Shown: in pieces, positions 5,833 through 11,920 of the stretch | How positions within the stretch are numbered: position 1 is the stretch's first letter | Layout of the letters: each line of letters opens with the position of its first letter | Source: Candidatus Pacearchaeota archaeon | Lineage (GTDB): Archaea; Nanoarchaeota; Nanoarchaeia; Pacearchaeales; GW2011-AR1 | NCBI GenBank assembly: GCA_002690445.1 | Contig: NZER01000351.1 | Span: forward strand, 1-16,601 | Reading direction: 5' to 3' | DNA: 16,601 bases | Position numbers and translations under genes: made by a program | Notes under the pieces: model-generated | What the model saw: the letters and a program-made list of their open reading frames with translations, nothing else | Told to the model about the DNA's origin: nothing | The model's database searches: none

Positions 5833-6141
5833 TTATATTCCGAGCATTTTTAATAAACCATCTATGTCAGATATGTTATTGTCTTGAACAGCATTTCCTA
5901 ATTCTTGGTATACATCTGGATCAAAACTTAATGTAATAGAATTATCATGCGCCCTCTAGCGCGTGGCTTTTAGTTTAGCAAATAATGCAGTGCTTATTCT
6001 TGTTTTTCTCCAAACTCCTTTTAATTCTGGTTTGGAAAGATCTACGTCATAAGGTTCATCAGCTAATGCTCTAACAAGTCTATCTTGGACATTTGCAACA
6101 TATCCTTTGGAGCGAGAATAATTTCCTTCCAGTGTTATCAT
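5833..6141 (-). pseudogene. Hypothetical gene interrupted by an in-frame amber codon
   Basis: Read on the minus strand, 61 codons from the ATG at 6141 (MITLEGNYSRSKGYVANVQD...) reach a TAG at 5956-5958. The same frame continues for 40 protein-like codons, including HDNSITLSFDPDVYQELGNA, to a TAA at 5833-5835. The second part has good coding character and no start of its own, so the two halves were probably one protein of about 102 residues. The bases around the TAG (GCCACGCGCTAGAGGGCGC) are far more G/C-rich than the rest and may be a small insertion. The family is not recognised. The TATA box (AATCCTTAAAAAC) overlaps the end of the upstream gene. Alternatives are a genuine 61-residue product or translational readthrough. 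Confidence 0.62.
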
Positions 6142-6161
6142 AAATATGGGAATTTTAGGGG

Positions 6162-6174
6162 GTTTTTAAGGATT
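6162..6174 (-). promoter_or_regulatory. TATA box AATCCTTAAAAAC before the 6141 gene
   Basis: On the minus strand AATCCTTAAAAAC lies 20 bp before the ATG at 6141 and overlaps the TAA stop of the upstream gene. The same 13-mer at the same distance precedes the genes starting at 6612 (minus) and 14635 (plus). Confidence 0.6.
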
Positions 6175-6612
6175 ATCGTGATTGAGAACTTTAATTTGTT
6201 CACCTATTTTTTGAGCTTTTTCCATAGTCAAAACATCACGTACTCTTGAAGTAAAAGGATTTGGATTTTCTTCTATTTCTCTGTATTGTCTTCCAACTAA
6301 CCTACCCTGTAGTTCTAGAATTGTTTCAACTCCATATCTTGGATCTCTATCTGGATATAAACCTTCATCAGATTCAAATTGAATATCTGCTTCTACTGGA
6401 TAGGTTTCTAATTGTAACTCCCCTGCTAATCTTATTAAAAGTTCTATATCTGAGTGTGCATAACATTTACTTTTACCAGAGTCTTTTTCAATAACATAAA
6501 GTGGCACAGCAGTATTTTCTGGAGTATCCTTAATATCCTTGCGACTCCCTCTTCTGATTAATATTCTTTTTGTTTTTAAAATATCTCCTGTTAATAAGTC
6601 TAGATACTTCAT
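6166..6612 (-). CDS. Hypothetical protein
   Basis: A 148-residue protein starting MKYLDLLTGDILKTKRILIR. I do not recognise a family. It contains alternating charged and hydrophobic segments, for example VPLYVIEKDSGKSKCYAHSD and LIRLAGELQLETYPVEADIQ, that suggest a small alpha/beta fold. A charged C-terminal part follows (YREIEENPNPFTSRVRDVLT). There is no signal peptide or membrane segment. The ATG at 6612 lies 20 bp after an AATCCTTAAAAAC TATA box, so it is probably leaderless and transcribed apart from metG. The codon use is A/T-rich with almost no G-runs, unlike the core genes, which suggests an accessory gene. It precedes the amber-interrupted gene by 24 bp, and both share the promoter motif. 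Confidence 0.7.
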   Translation of the reverse strand: MKYLDLLTGDILKTKRILIRRGSRKDIKDTPENTAVPLYVIEKDSGKSKCYAHSDIELLIRLAGELQLETYPVEADIQFESDEGLYPDRDPRYGVETILELQGRLVGRQYREIEENPNPFTSRVRDVLTMEKAQKIGEQIKVLNHDNP

Positions 6613-6632
6613 TATTTTTTTAAAAAACTTGA

Positions 6633-6645
6633 GTTTTTAAGGATT
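6633..6645 (-). promoter_or_regulatory. TATA box AATCCTTAAAAAC before the 6612 gene
   Basis: Minus-strand AATCCTTAAAAAC ends 20 bp before the ATG at 6612, a leaderless arrangement. The identity extends to TAATCCTTAAAAAC with the copy at 6162-6175. Confidence 0.6.
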
Positions 6646-6659
6646 ATTGTGGTGGGTTT

Positions 6660-6842
6660 TTATTTGAGCTGTTTTGAATTTATGATAAGTCTTCTCAAGG
6701 ATTGATAGGCGCGGTCTCTTTTTTGTTTGTCGTTAGTTGGGGGGGATGGATTTAGGGGGGAGCGGGCTTGGTGGTAAAGAATGTCTAGATGTTTGAGTCT
6801 GTTTAATTGTCTGCGTGTATATTTTTTTGGTTCCCGAGCCAT
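6660..6842 (-). CDS. Small basic hypothetical protein overlapping the metG stop
   Basis: A 60-residue, strongly basic protein (MAREPKKYTRRQLNRLKHLD..., ending RRLIINSKQLK). Its ATG overlaps the metG stop codon in TAATG, so translation would be coupled to metG termination. The composition, rich in arginine and lysine with a proline-serine linker (ARSPLNPSPPTNDKQ) between two helical basic segments, would suit RNA binding, but no family is recognised. It could be a chance frame. In favour of a real gene are the exact stop-start overlap, an open frame of normal composition and the lack of another gene in this interval. Confidence 0.55.
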   Translation of the reverse strand: MAREPKKYTRRQLNRLKHLDILYHQARSPLNPSPPTNDKQKRDRAYQSLRRLIINSKQLK

Positions 6843-8284
6843 TATTGGTGTTTTATTTTTTGAAATAAAATTTCAGATTTTTTAATTTTAAGATTTGCCA
6901 GAGGTTTGTTTATTTCGCTGAATTTTAAGGGGAAGTTAAAATGTTTTGCAATTTTTTCGCAGGTTGCAGGGATGTAGGGGGAGAGGAGGATTGTTATTTT
7001 TTTTATGCTGTCTGCAAGTTCGTAAAGAACTTTTTTGTTTTTTGTTTCCCAAGGTTTTTTTGATTGGATGTACTCGTTGCAAATGTCAATAAATGCGAAA
7101 ATTTCATTTAGTGCTTTGTCTATTTCGATTTTTTCAAAATGATTTTCTATTTTTTTAAGGTTGAGTTTTTTTGCTAGGGAGTTGTTTGTTTTTTCTAGGG
7201 GATATTTTTCTGCTAGTGCTGAAACTCTGGAAATGAGGTTGCCGAGTTTGTTTGCGAGTTCGTTGTTGTGTCTGTCTATTAGTGCTTGTTCTGAGAAGTC
7301 GCCGTCTTCTCCGAATGAAGATTCACGGAAGAGGAAATATCTTGCAGAGTCTACTCCTGCGATTTGGATTAGTTCTTCAACATTTATTACTTTTCCGCGT
7401 GATTTGGATATTTTTTCTTTGTCAAATGTCCACCAGCCGTGGGCAAAAACCGTTTTGGGAAGAGGAATGCCAGCTGAAAGCAAGAAGGCGGGCCAGTAGA
7501 CAGTGTGAAACCAAATTATGTCTTTTCCAATCAGGTGCAGATCAGCAGGCCAGTATTTTTGTTTTGACTTTTCTTTTGCAGCAGAATAATAATTAAATAA
7601 GGCATCGAACCAGACGTAGGTGACGTGTTTTTTGTCGAAGGGCAAGGGGACTCCCCAGTCAAAGCTAGCTCGCGAAATAGAAAGGTCGCGAAGTTCTTGT
7701 TTTACTCTGTTGATTATTTCCTGTTTTCGATGTTTTGGCGAGATAAACTCTGGATTTTTTTTGTATAAATCTAAAAGTTGTTTTTGGTATTTTGAAAGTT
7801 TGAAAAAATATGATTCTTCTTTTAATTTTTCAATTTTTGTTTTATGAATTGGACAGCAGCCATTTTCTAAATCTTTTTCTGTGTAATATGCTTCGCAGCC
7901 AGTGCAGTAGTAACCTTCGTATTCTCCTTTGTATATGTCACCTTTGTTAAAAACTTTTTGCAGTATTTCTTGAACAATTTTTTCGTGGTCTTTGTCTGTT
8001 GTTCTTATGAATCTATCATATTTTATATTAAGTTTTTTCCATGCTTGTTTGAATTTTGGGATTAGCTTGTCTATGAATTCTTTAGGAGGAAGTCCTGCTT
8101 TTTTTGCTGCTTGTACTATTTTTTTTCCGTGGTCATCTGTGCCTGTTAAGAAAAAGACGTCTTCACCTTTTAATTTATGGAAACGTGCTACTATGTCTGC
8201 TGCAATTGTTGTGTATGCGTGCCCGATGTGCGGAATATCGTTCGGGTAGTACACGGGTGTTGTTACATAAAATTTCTTTGCCAT
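6842..8284 (-). CDS. metG: Methionyl-tRNA synthetase, bacterial (Thermus-like) type, catalytic and anticodon domains only
   Basis: A 480-residue class I aminoacyl-tRNA synthetase charging tRNA-Met. The Rossmann fold opens with KFYVTTPVYYPNDIPHIGHA, with the HIGH signature at 19-22. KISKS at 291-295 is the KMSKS loop. A zinc knuckle is formed by C127, C130, C143 or C144, and H147 (YCTGC, CCPIH). Sequences such as TYVWFDALFNYYSA and ARYFLFRESSFGEDGDFSEQ are those of the bacterial type that has a single CxxC...CPIH knuckle. Typical archaeal enzymes open with LPYANG and have a double knuckle. An anticodon-binding helical domain follows at about 340-480. The C-terminal tRNA-binding (OB-fold) extension found in many MetRS is absent. 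Acquisition from bacteria is likely. A TATA-like TTATTAAT lies about 25 bp before the start. Confidence 0.96.
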   Translation of the reverse strand: MAKKFYVTTPVYYPNDIPHIGHAYTTIAADIVARFHKLKGEDVFFLTGTDDHGKKIVQAAKKAGLPPKEFIDKLIPKFKQAWKKLNIKYDRFIRTTDKDHEKIVQEILQKVFNKGDIYKGEYEGYYCTGCEAYYTEKDLENGCCPIHKTKIEKLKEESYFFKLSKYQKQLLDLYKKNPEFISPKHRKQEIINRVKQELRDLSISRASFDWGVPLPFDKKHVTYVWFDALFNYYSAAKEKSKQKYWPADLHLIGKDIIWFHTVYWPAFLLSAGIPLPKTVFAHGWWTFDKEKISKSRGKVINVEELIQIAGVDSARYFLFRESSFGEDGDFSEQALIDRHNNELANKLGNLISRVSALAEKYPLEKTNNSLAKKLNLKKIENHFEKIEIDKALNEIFAFIDICNEYIQSKKPWETKNKKVLYELADSIKKITILLSPYIPATCEKIAKHFNFPLKFSEINKPLANLKIKKSEILFQKIKHQ

Positions 8285-8318
8285 TATTTGATTAGAAAAA
8301 TGGGATTAATAAGGTTAA

Positions 8319-8654
8319 CTAAATTCTCCCCGATGCAATTAAATTAACAAAATCATTCCAGCCGCCAGAGGTCCCCCGCGGTCTTAATCTGCGGTCTTGC
8401 CTTACCTTACCTTTGTAAACTTTGGAGAAATCCACTTTTGAAGCTGTGGTTTCAAGGTCTAATAATTTAAAATGCAATCCTTCAACAACTCCTTCTTCAA
8501 TGGTTTTTTCTTCTATTACTGGTTTTAATTGCTCGTATAATTTTTGTTTTATGATTCCAATTTCTCTTGGGTCATTTATGATAAGAAAGTTGTATCGGTG
8601 TCTCTCTGGGACTGCGCTTGATAATCTATACCAGAGTAATTTTCTTTCTGCCAT
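8319..8654 (-). CDS. Hypothetical protein upstream of metG
   Basis: A 111-residue protein (MAERKLLWYRLSSAVPERHR...). No family is recognised. A compact alpha/beta N-terminal part (YNFLIINDPREIGIIKQKLY) is followed by an acidic helix (LKPVIEEKTIEEGVVEGLHF). A basic, glycine-containing tail comes last (RQDRRLRPRGTSGGWNDFVN), which could contact nucleic acid. The start fits a GTTTAAATTAA TATA box 20-30 bp upstream, giving a leaderless transcript. metG begins 34 bp downstream, so the two may be co-transcribed. Whether this protein has anything to do with translation is unknown. Confidence 0.72.
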   Translation of the reverse strand: MAERKLLWYRLSSAVPERHRYNFLIINDPREIGIIKQKLYEQLKPVIEEKTIEEGVVEGLHFKLLDLETTASKVDFSKVYKGKVRQDRRLRPRGTSGGWNDFVNLIASGRI

Positions 8655-8673
8655 ACAATTTTCGAGATAGGAA

Positions 8674-8684
8674 GTTTAAATTAA
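8674..8684 (-). promoter_or_regulatory. TATA box of the 8654 gene
   Basis: Minus-strand TTAATTTAAAC is centred 25 bp before the ATG at 8654. Confidence 0.5.
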
Positions 8685-8706
8685 TTGTGGTGGTTAATAA
8701 TATAAA

Positions 8707-8777
8707 TGCGCCGGCCGGGAATTGAACCCGGGTCGCAAGCTTGGGAAGCTCGCATCATACCACTAGACCACCAGCGC
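8707..8777 (-). tRNA. tRNA-Gly(CCC)
   Basis: On the minus strand the cloverleaf folds as follows: acceptor GCGCTGG with CCGGCGC, D arm GTCT...TGAT (three good pairs), anticodon stem CGAGC with GCTTG and loop TTCCCAA, giving anticodon CCC. The T arm is CCGGG-TTCAATT-CCCGG and the discriminator base is A. There is no intron and no encoded CCA. It reads GGG glycine codons, which are common in the G-rich core genes here. Confidence 0.95.
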
Positions 8778-8780
8778 CTT

Positions 8781-8798
8781 AGGAAACCAAGGTTTCCT
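8781..8798. repeat. Perfect 8-bp inverted repeat beside tRNA-Gly
   Basis: AGGAAACC-AA-GGTTTCCT lies 3 bp from the 5' end of tRNA-Gly, in the gap shared with the divergent MFS gene. It could be an operator site for a dimeric regulator or a hairpin in the pre-tRNA leader. Confidence 0.6.
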
Positions 8799-8834
8799 GA
8801 AGTTCATCTTCCTTTAATTTCACTATCGCTACCT

Positions 8835-8843
8835 TTTTATATT
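8835..8843 (+). promoter_or_regulatory. TATA box of the MFS transporter gene
   Basis: TTTTATATT is centred 24 bp before the ATG at 8863, so a leaderless transcript is expected. Confidence 0.5.
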
Positions 8844-8862
8844 CTTTTATCTAATCTTTTAT

Positions 8863-10287
8863 ATGATGAAAAGGGGTAGAAGGGAAAAGCCTAGTTTTCA
8901 AGAGAAGCTGTCGCAGAAGCATCCGATAATTGCAGCGAAGATTAACAAGAGTTTGGATGGGAGTATAACTGAGGGGAATTATGCTTCGGCTATGGGTGGT
9001 TTTGGGATTTCTTATTTTTCGCCTTTTGCTCTTGCTTTGAATGCGACTTCGAGCCAAATTGGAATTTTGAATTCTGTTATGGGATTGCTGCCGAGTGTTG
9101 CCCAGTTAAAAGCTTCTAGACTGATTGAGAAATATTCAAGGAAAAAAATTGTGATTATTTCTACTTTTTTGCAGGCATTGATGTTTATTCCGATTATTTT
9201 TTCAGCTTATTTATTTACGCAAGGTTATGTATATACAATTTGGTTTTTGATTGGGTCAATTGGTTTGTTTTATATTTTTGGGGGGGTGGCGCATCCGGCG
9301 TGGTTTTCGTGGATGGGTTCTCTGGTTCCTAAAGATTCGAGGGGTAAATATTTTTCAAAAAGAAATCGGATTACTGGTTTTTTTGGTTTAGCGACGATTG
9401 TTATTGGTGCGTTGATTTTGGATAAATTTGAATCTCTTGGTTTGGTTTTGATAGGTTTTGGAGTTTTGTTTGCTCTTGCAATGTTGTGCAGGACAATTGC
9501 TACTGCTTTATTTTTTAGACATTATGAGCCGCGTCTTAAAGTTCATAAAAAAGATTATTTTTCTTTTTGGGATTTTTTGAAAAAGGGACGGGGAACTCCT
9601 TTTGGAAGGTTTACTTTTTTTACTTCGGCTATGAGGGTAGCGACTAATATTGCTGGTCCGTTTTTTGCTGTTTATATGTTGAAGTCAATTGCTGATGGCG
9701 GGCTGGGTCTTTCTTATGTTTGGTTTATGGGGATTATTGTTTCGGGTTCGGTGTTCCAGTTATTCTTTTATCCTGCTTGGGGGAAATTTTCAGATAGGTT
9801 TGGCAATATCCAGGTTTTGAGGATTTCTTGCATTGCAATTGCGCTTGTTCCTTTTTTATGGTTGATTTCAAAAAACCCTATTTATTTGATTACTGTTCCC
9901 CAGATAATCTCGGGTTTTGGGTGGGCTGGATTTTTTTTAGCAACAAATAATTATGTTTATGATTCAGTGAGAGAGGAGAAGCAGGGTCTTGGAATTTCTT
10001 ATTTTAATTTATTGAATGGTATTGGGTTGTTTGTAGGGGCGGGGATTGGGGCGGTGGTTGTTTCTCTTAATATTCCATTTATGAATGCACTTTTATTTGT
10101 GTTTTTGATTTCTAGTGGTGCGCGATTGTTAGTTTGCGCTGCTGCTGCTCGTAGTTTGCGTGAGGTCAGACATGTGAGCCATTTTTCAAAGCAGTATATG
10201 ATTCGAGAGTTTAATCCTGCTACAGGGATGGTTAGGGAGATTCACCGGTTGAATCATTTGAAAGCTAAGATTGAACATTATATTTAA
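8863..10287 (+). CDS. Major facilitator superfamily (MFS) transporter
   Basis: A 474-residue integral membrane protein with about twelve hydrophobic segments in two halves, as in MFS carriers. A charged cytoplasmic N-terminus (residues 1-40) leads to the first helix near GFGISYFSPFALALNA. The loop after the second helix, SRLIEKYSRKKIVIIS, sits where motif A (G-X3-D-R-X-G-R-K/R) belongs. Its second-half counterpart, AWGKFSDRFGNIQVLR, is a better match. The central basic loop near RHYEPRLKVHKKDYFSFWDF separates the halves. The substrate cannot be read from the sequence. A second ATG follows the first directly, so residue 1 could be either methionine. The next gene starts 24 bp after the stop, with its own TATA element overlapping the stop. 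Confidence 0.88.
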   Translation: MMKRGRREKPSFQEKLSQKHPIIAAKINKSLDGSITEGNYASAMGGFGISYFSPFALALNATSSQIGILNSVMGLLPSVAQLKASRLIEKYSRKKIVIISTFLQALMFIPIIFSAYLFTQGYVYTIWFLIGSIGLFYIFGGVAHPAWFSWMGSLVPKDSRGKYFSKRNRITGFFGLATIVIGALILDKFESLGLVLIGFGVLFALAMLCRTIATALFFRHYEPRLKVHKKDYFSFWDFLKKGRGTPFGRFTFFTSAMRVATNIAGPFFAVYMLKSIADGGLGLSYVWFMGIIVSGSVFQLFFYPAWGKFSDRFGNIQVLRISCIAIALVPFLWLISKNPIYLITVPQIISGFGWAGFFLATNNYVYDSVREEKQGLGISYFNLLNGIGLFVGAGIGAVVVSLNIPFMNALLFVFLISSGARLLVCAAAARSLREVRHVSHFSKQYMIREFNPATGMVREIHRLNHLKAKIEHYI

Positions 10288-10290
10288 AAA
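10281..10290 (+). promoter_or_regulatory. TATA box of the zinc-ribbon/ACD gene
   Basis: TATTTAAAAA overlaps the MFS stop codon and is centred 26 bp before the ATG at 10312. This supports that start over the GTG codons at 10294 and 10300. Confidence 0.5.
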
Positions 10291-10311
10291 GAGGTGTGTG
10301 TGATTAATTAT

Positions 10312-10929
10312 ATGTTAAAAAAGAAATGTCCTAACTGCGCTAAGAAAATTGAAAAGAAATTTAGTTATTGCCCTTACTGCGGGTTGGGTTTTAGAAAGCA
10401 GAGAGACGAAGAGAATTTTGGAATGCTTGGGCGGGATGATGTAATCGAAAGGGAACCGACGCCGGAAATTAAAATGCCGTTTGGGTTGAATAAGATTATG
10501 AATTCCTTGGTGAAGCAGTTGGAAAAGGAGATGGGAAATATGGGTGAGGTGCAGCCGGGCGGGGGCGGGCGGGGTTTTAAGATTCAAATTTCAACTGGAA
10601 AACCGCAAGTGAAACAGATGCCTATGCAAAAAAAAGAAGAAAAAATGATAATGCCAGTGATTTCTGAAAGGGAATTAGAAAGGCGGGAAGGTTTGGAGAG
10701 AACTGATGCAGATTCTAAGGTGAAGAGGTTGTCAGACAAAATTGTTTATGAAATTAATGTTCCGGGGGTGCGGGGAAAGGATGATGTTATTATTACAAGG
10801 CTGGAGGAGGGGATTGAGATTCGGGCTTATTCTAAAGATAAGTGTTATGTTAAGGTGATTCCGCTGAAAGTTGAAGTTCTTGGATGGTATTTGAAACAGG
10901 ATGTTTTAGTGGTTGAGTTAAAGGGTTGA
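10312..10929 (+). CDS. Zinc-ribbon protein with a C-terminal alpha-crystallin/p23-like domain
   Basis: A 205-residue protein with two recognisable ends. The N-terminus MLKKKCPNCAKKIEKKFSYC and the following PYC form a zinc ribbon with four cysteines (C6, C9, C20, C23). A low-complexity middle part (residues 30-125) contains a PGGGGRG stretch encoded by a dense G-tract. The C-terminus from about residue 130 (KIVYEINVPGVRGKDDVIIT, then LEEGIEIRAYSKDKCYVKVI) has the beta-strand pattern and V-P-G-V segment of Hsp20/p23-type domains. It ends at VLVVELKG without an I-X-I/V tail. It is probably a holdase-like or adaptor chaperone, which is inferred. I chose the ATG at 10312 from TATA spacing; a GTG at 10294 would add six residues. 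Confidence 0.78.
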   Translation: MLKKKCPNCAKKIEKKFSYCPYCGLGFRKQRDEENFGMLGRDDVIEREPTPEIKMPFGLNKIMNSLVKQLEKEMGNMGEVQPGGGGRGFKIQISTGKPQVKQMPMQKKEEKMIMPVISERELERREGLERTDADSKVKRLSDKIVYEINVPGVRGKDDVIITRLEEGIEIRAYSKDKCYVKVIPLKVEVLGWYLKQDVLVVELKG

Positions 10930-10952
10930 CAGGTAAGCGGGCAGGGGTTAGT

Positions 10953-10962
10953 TTTATAAATT
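10953..10962 (+). promoter_or_regulatory. TATA box of tRNA-Ile
   Basis: TTTATAAATT lies 22-31 bp before the mature 5' end of tRNA-Ile at 10984. Confidence 0.55.
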
Positions 10963-10983
10963 GGAATTCTATGATTAATACAT

Positions 10984-11057
10984 GAGCTCGTGGCGCAGCC
11001 AGGTAGCGCACCGCTCTGATAAGGCGGGGGTCCTGGGTTCAAATCCCAGCGAGCTCA
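10984..11057 (+). tRNA. tRNA-Ile(GAT)
   Basis: The acceptor GAGCTCG pairs fully with CGAGCTC, and the discriminator is A. The D stem is GCGC with GCGC. The anticodon stem is CCGCT with GGCGG and the loop CTGATAA gives anticodon GAT. The T arm is CTGGG-TTCAAAT-CCCAG. All stems are intact, there is no intron and CCA is not encoded. Confidence 0.95.
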
Positions 11058-11063
11058 TTAGAT

Positions 11064-11130
11064 GACCCCCTGCGGAGGTCCAACTCGCAATCAGGTCTCA
11101 TGAGTTTAAAATTGGTTGAGACCTAATTGC
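11064..11130. repeat. Two hairpins between tRNA-Ile and a tRNA-like 3' half
   Basis: The first hairpin pairs GACCCC (11064-11069) with GGAGGTC (11074-11080), with one bulged base. The second is long: GCAATCAGGTCTCA (11087-11100) pairs with TGAGACCTAATTGC (11117-11130), 13 of 14 bases matching, around a 16-base A/T-rich loop. The second runs straight into the tRNA-like sequence. Confidence 0.7.
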
Positions 11131-11156
11131 TCGGGGTTCAAGTCCTAGCGGGCTCA
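11131..11156 (+). other. tRNA 3'-half-like sequence
   Basis: GGGGTTCAAGTCCTAGCGGG followed by CTCA resembles the T arm, 3' acceptor strand and discriminator of a tRNA. It differs from the 3' end of tRNA-Ile just upstream at only about 5 of 28 positions. The T stem has one mismatch. I find no matching 5' half (GAGCCCG) nearby. It may be a decayed tRNA duplicate, a scar of integration into tRNA-Ile, or the 3' half of a split tRNA. Confidence 0.6.
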
Positions 11157-11165
11157 TTCATTAAC

Positions 11166-11174
11166 TTTATAAAT
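11166..11174 (+). promoter_or_regulatory. TATA box of the L15e gene
   Basis: TTTATAAAT is centred 25 bp before the ATG at 11195, so the transcript is probably leaderless. Confidence 0.6.
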
Positions 11175-11194
11175 TAGATTTAGAAATAATAAAC

Positions 11195-11764
11195 ATGGCA
11201 GTTGCGAAATATTTAAGAAATTCATGGAAAAAGCCGGACAAGGAAACTTTGAGGAAGAGAATGATTGGGTGGCGTAAATGTAATGCTATTGTAAAAGTTG
11301 AGAAGCCGCTGCGGTTGGATCGGGCGCGGAGTCTGGGTTATAAGGCGAAGAAGGGAGTTGTTGTTGTGCGGATTCGGTTGGTGCGGGGCGGGCATAAGAG
11401 GACGAGGCCGAAAAAAGGAAGGAGAACAAAGAGACTGCATATTAGGAAAAATTTGAAAATGAATTATAAGGAAATTGCAGAGCAGCGGGTTGGGAGGAAA
11501 TACAGAAATATGGAAGTTTTAAATTCTTATAATATTGGAAAGGATGGGATGCATTATTTTTATGAAGTTATTCTTGTTGATAGGGATAAGGCAGAGATTA
11601 AGAAAGATAAGCAGCTTTCATTTGTGACTAAGGGGGCGGTGCGGGGGCGGGCGGTGCGGGGTTTGACTAGTGCGGGGCTGGCAGCGCGGGGATTGAGAAA
11701 TTCTCGAATAAAGGCACCTAAAGTGAGACCAAGTTTGCGAGCTAATAGACGAAGAGGAAATTAA
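11195..11764 (+). CDS. rpl15e: Large-subunit ribosomal protein L15e (eL15)
   Basis: A 189-residue, highly basic ribosomal protein present in archaea and eukaryotes but not bacteria; it binds 23S rRNA in the large subunit. The sequence matches the family throughout: it begins MAVAKYLRNSWKKPDKETLR, continues with PLRLDRARSLGYKAKKGVVV and VRIRLVRGGHKRTRPKKGRR, then VLNSYNIGKDGMHYFYEVIL and VDRDKAEIKKDKQLSFVTKG. It ends in a basic tail with LTSAGLAARGLRNSR. The length is normal. The start is fixed by the TATA spacing and by homology. The coding strand contains a canonical G-quadruplex pattern at 11632-11661. A 51-residue ORF begins directly after the stop. Confidence 0.97.
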   Translation: MAVAKYLRNSWKKPDKETLRKRMIGWRKCNAIVKVEKPLRLDRARSLGYKAKKGVVVVRIRLVRGGHKRTRPKKGRRTKRLHIRKNLKMNYKEIAEQRVGRKYRNMEVLNSYNIGKDGMHYFYEVILVDRDKAEIKKDKQLSFVTKGAVRGRAVRGLTSAGLAARGLRNSRIKAPKVRPSLRANRRRGN

Positions 11765-11920
11765 ATGAGAAAATATAGTTGTTCTGGAAGGAGGAATTTG
11801 GATTTGCGGAGGGAATTAAGAAAGGGGCGTGTTCCGCATTATTATGAGGTTTCTCGTACAGGTGTAGAGATAAATGCGGAGGGAAAAAATTACTGGCAAA
11901 TGGTGGGGGACGAATTATAA
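11765..11920 (+). CDS. Small hypothetical protein directly after L15e
   Basis: A 51-residue basic ORF starting MRKYSCSGRRNLDLRRELRK and ending with AEGKNYWQMVGDEL. Its ATG immediately follows the L15e stop (TAA-ATG, no gap), which suggests translational coupling. The codon use is the G-rich style of the core genes. The last 6 nt overlap the end of the convergent thioredoxin gene. I do not recognise a family. With nine arginines it could bind RNA, which is inference only. Being short, it may be missed by gene callers. Confidence 0.55.
   Translation: MRKYSCSGRRNLDLRRELRKGRVPHYYEVSRTGVEINAEGKNYWQMVGDEL

Noticed and set aside
11051..11156. A complete second tRNA starting inside the acceptor of tRNA-Ile and containing an intron
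   Set aside because: The acceptor would pair at six of seven positions, but it needs bases of the mature tRNA-Ile, the D arm does not fit the conserved pattern and the anticodon arm requires an unsupported intron.
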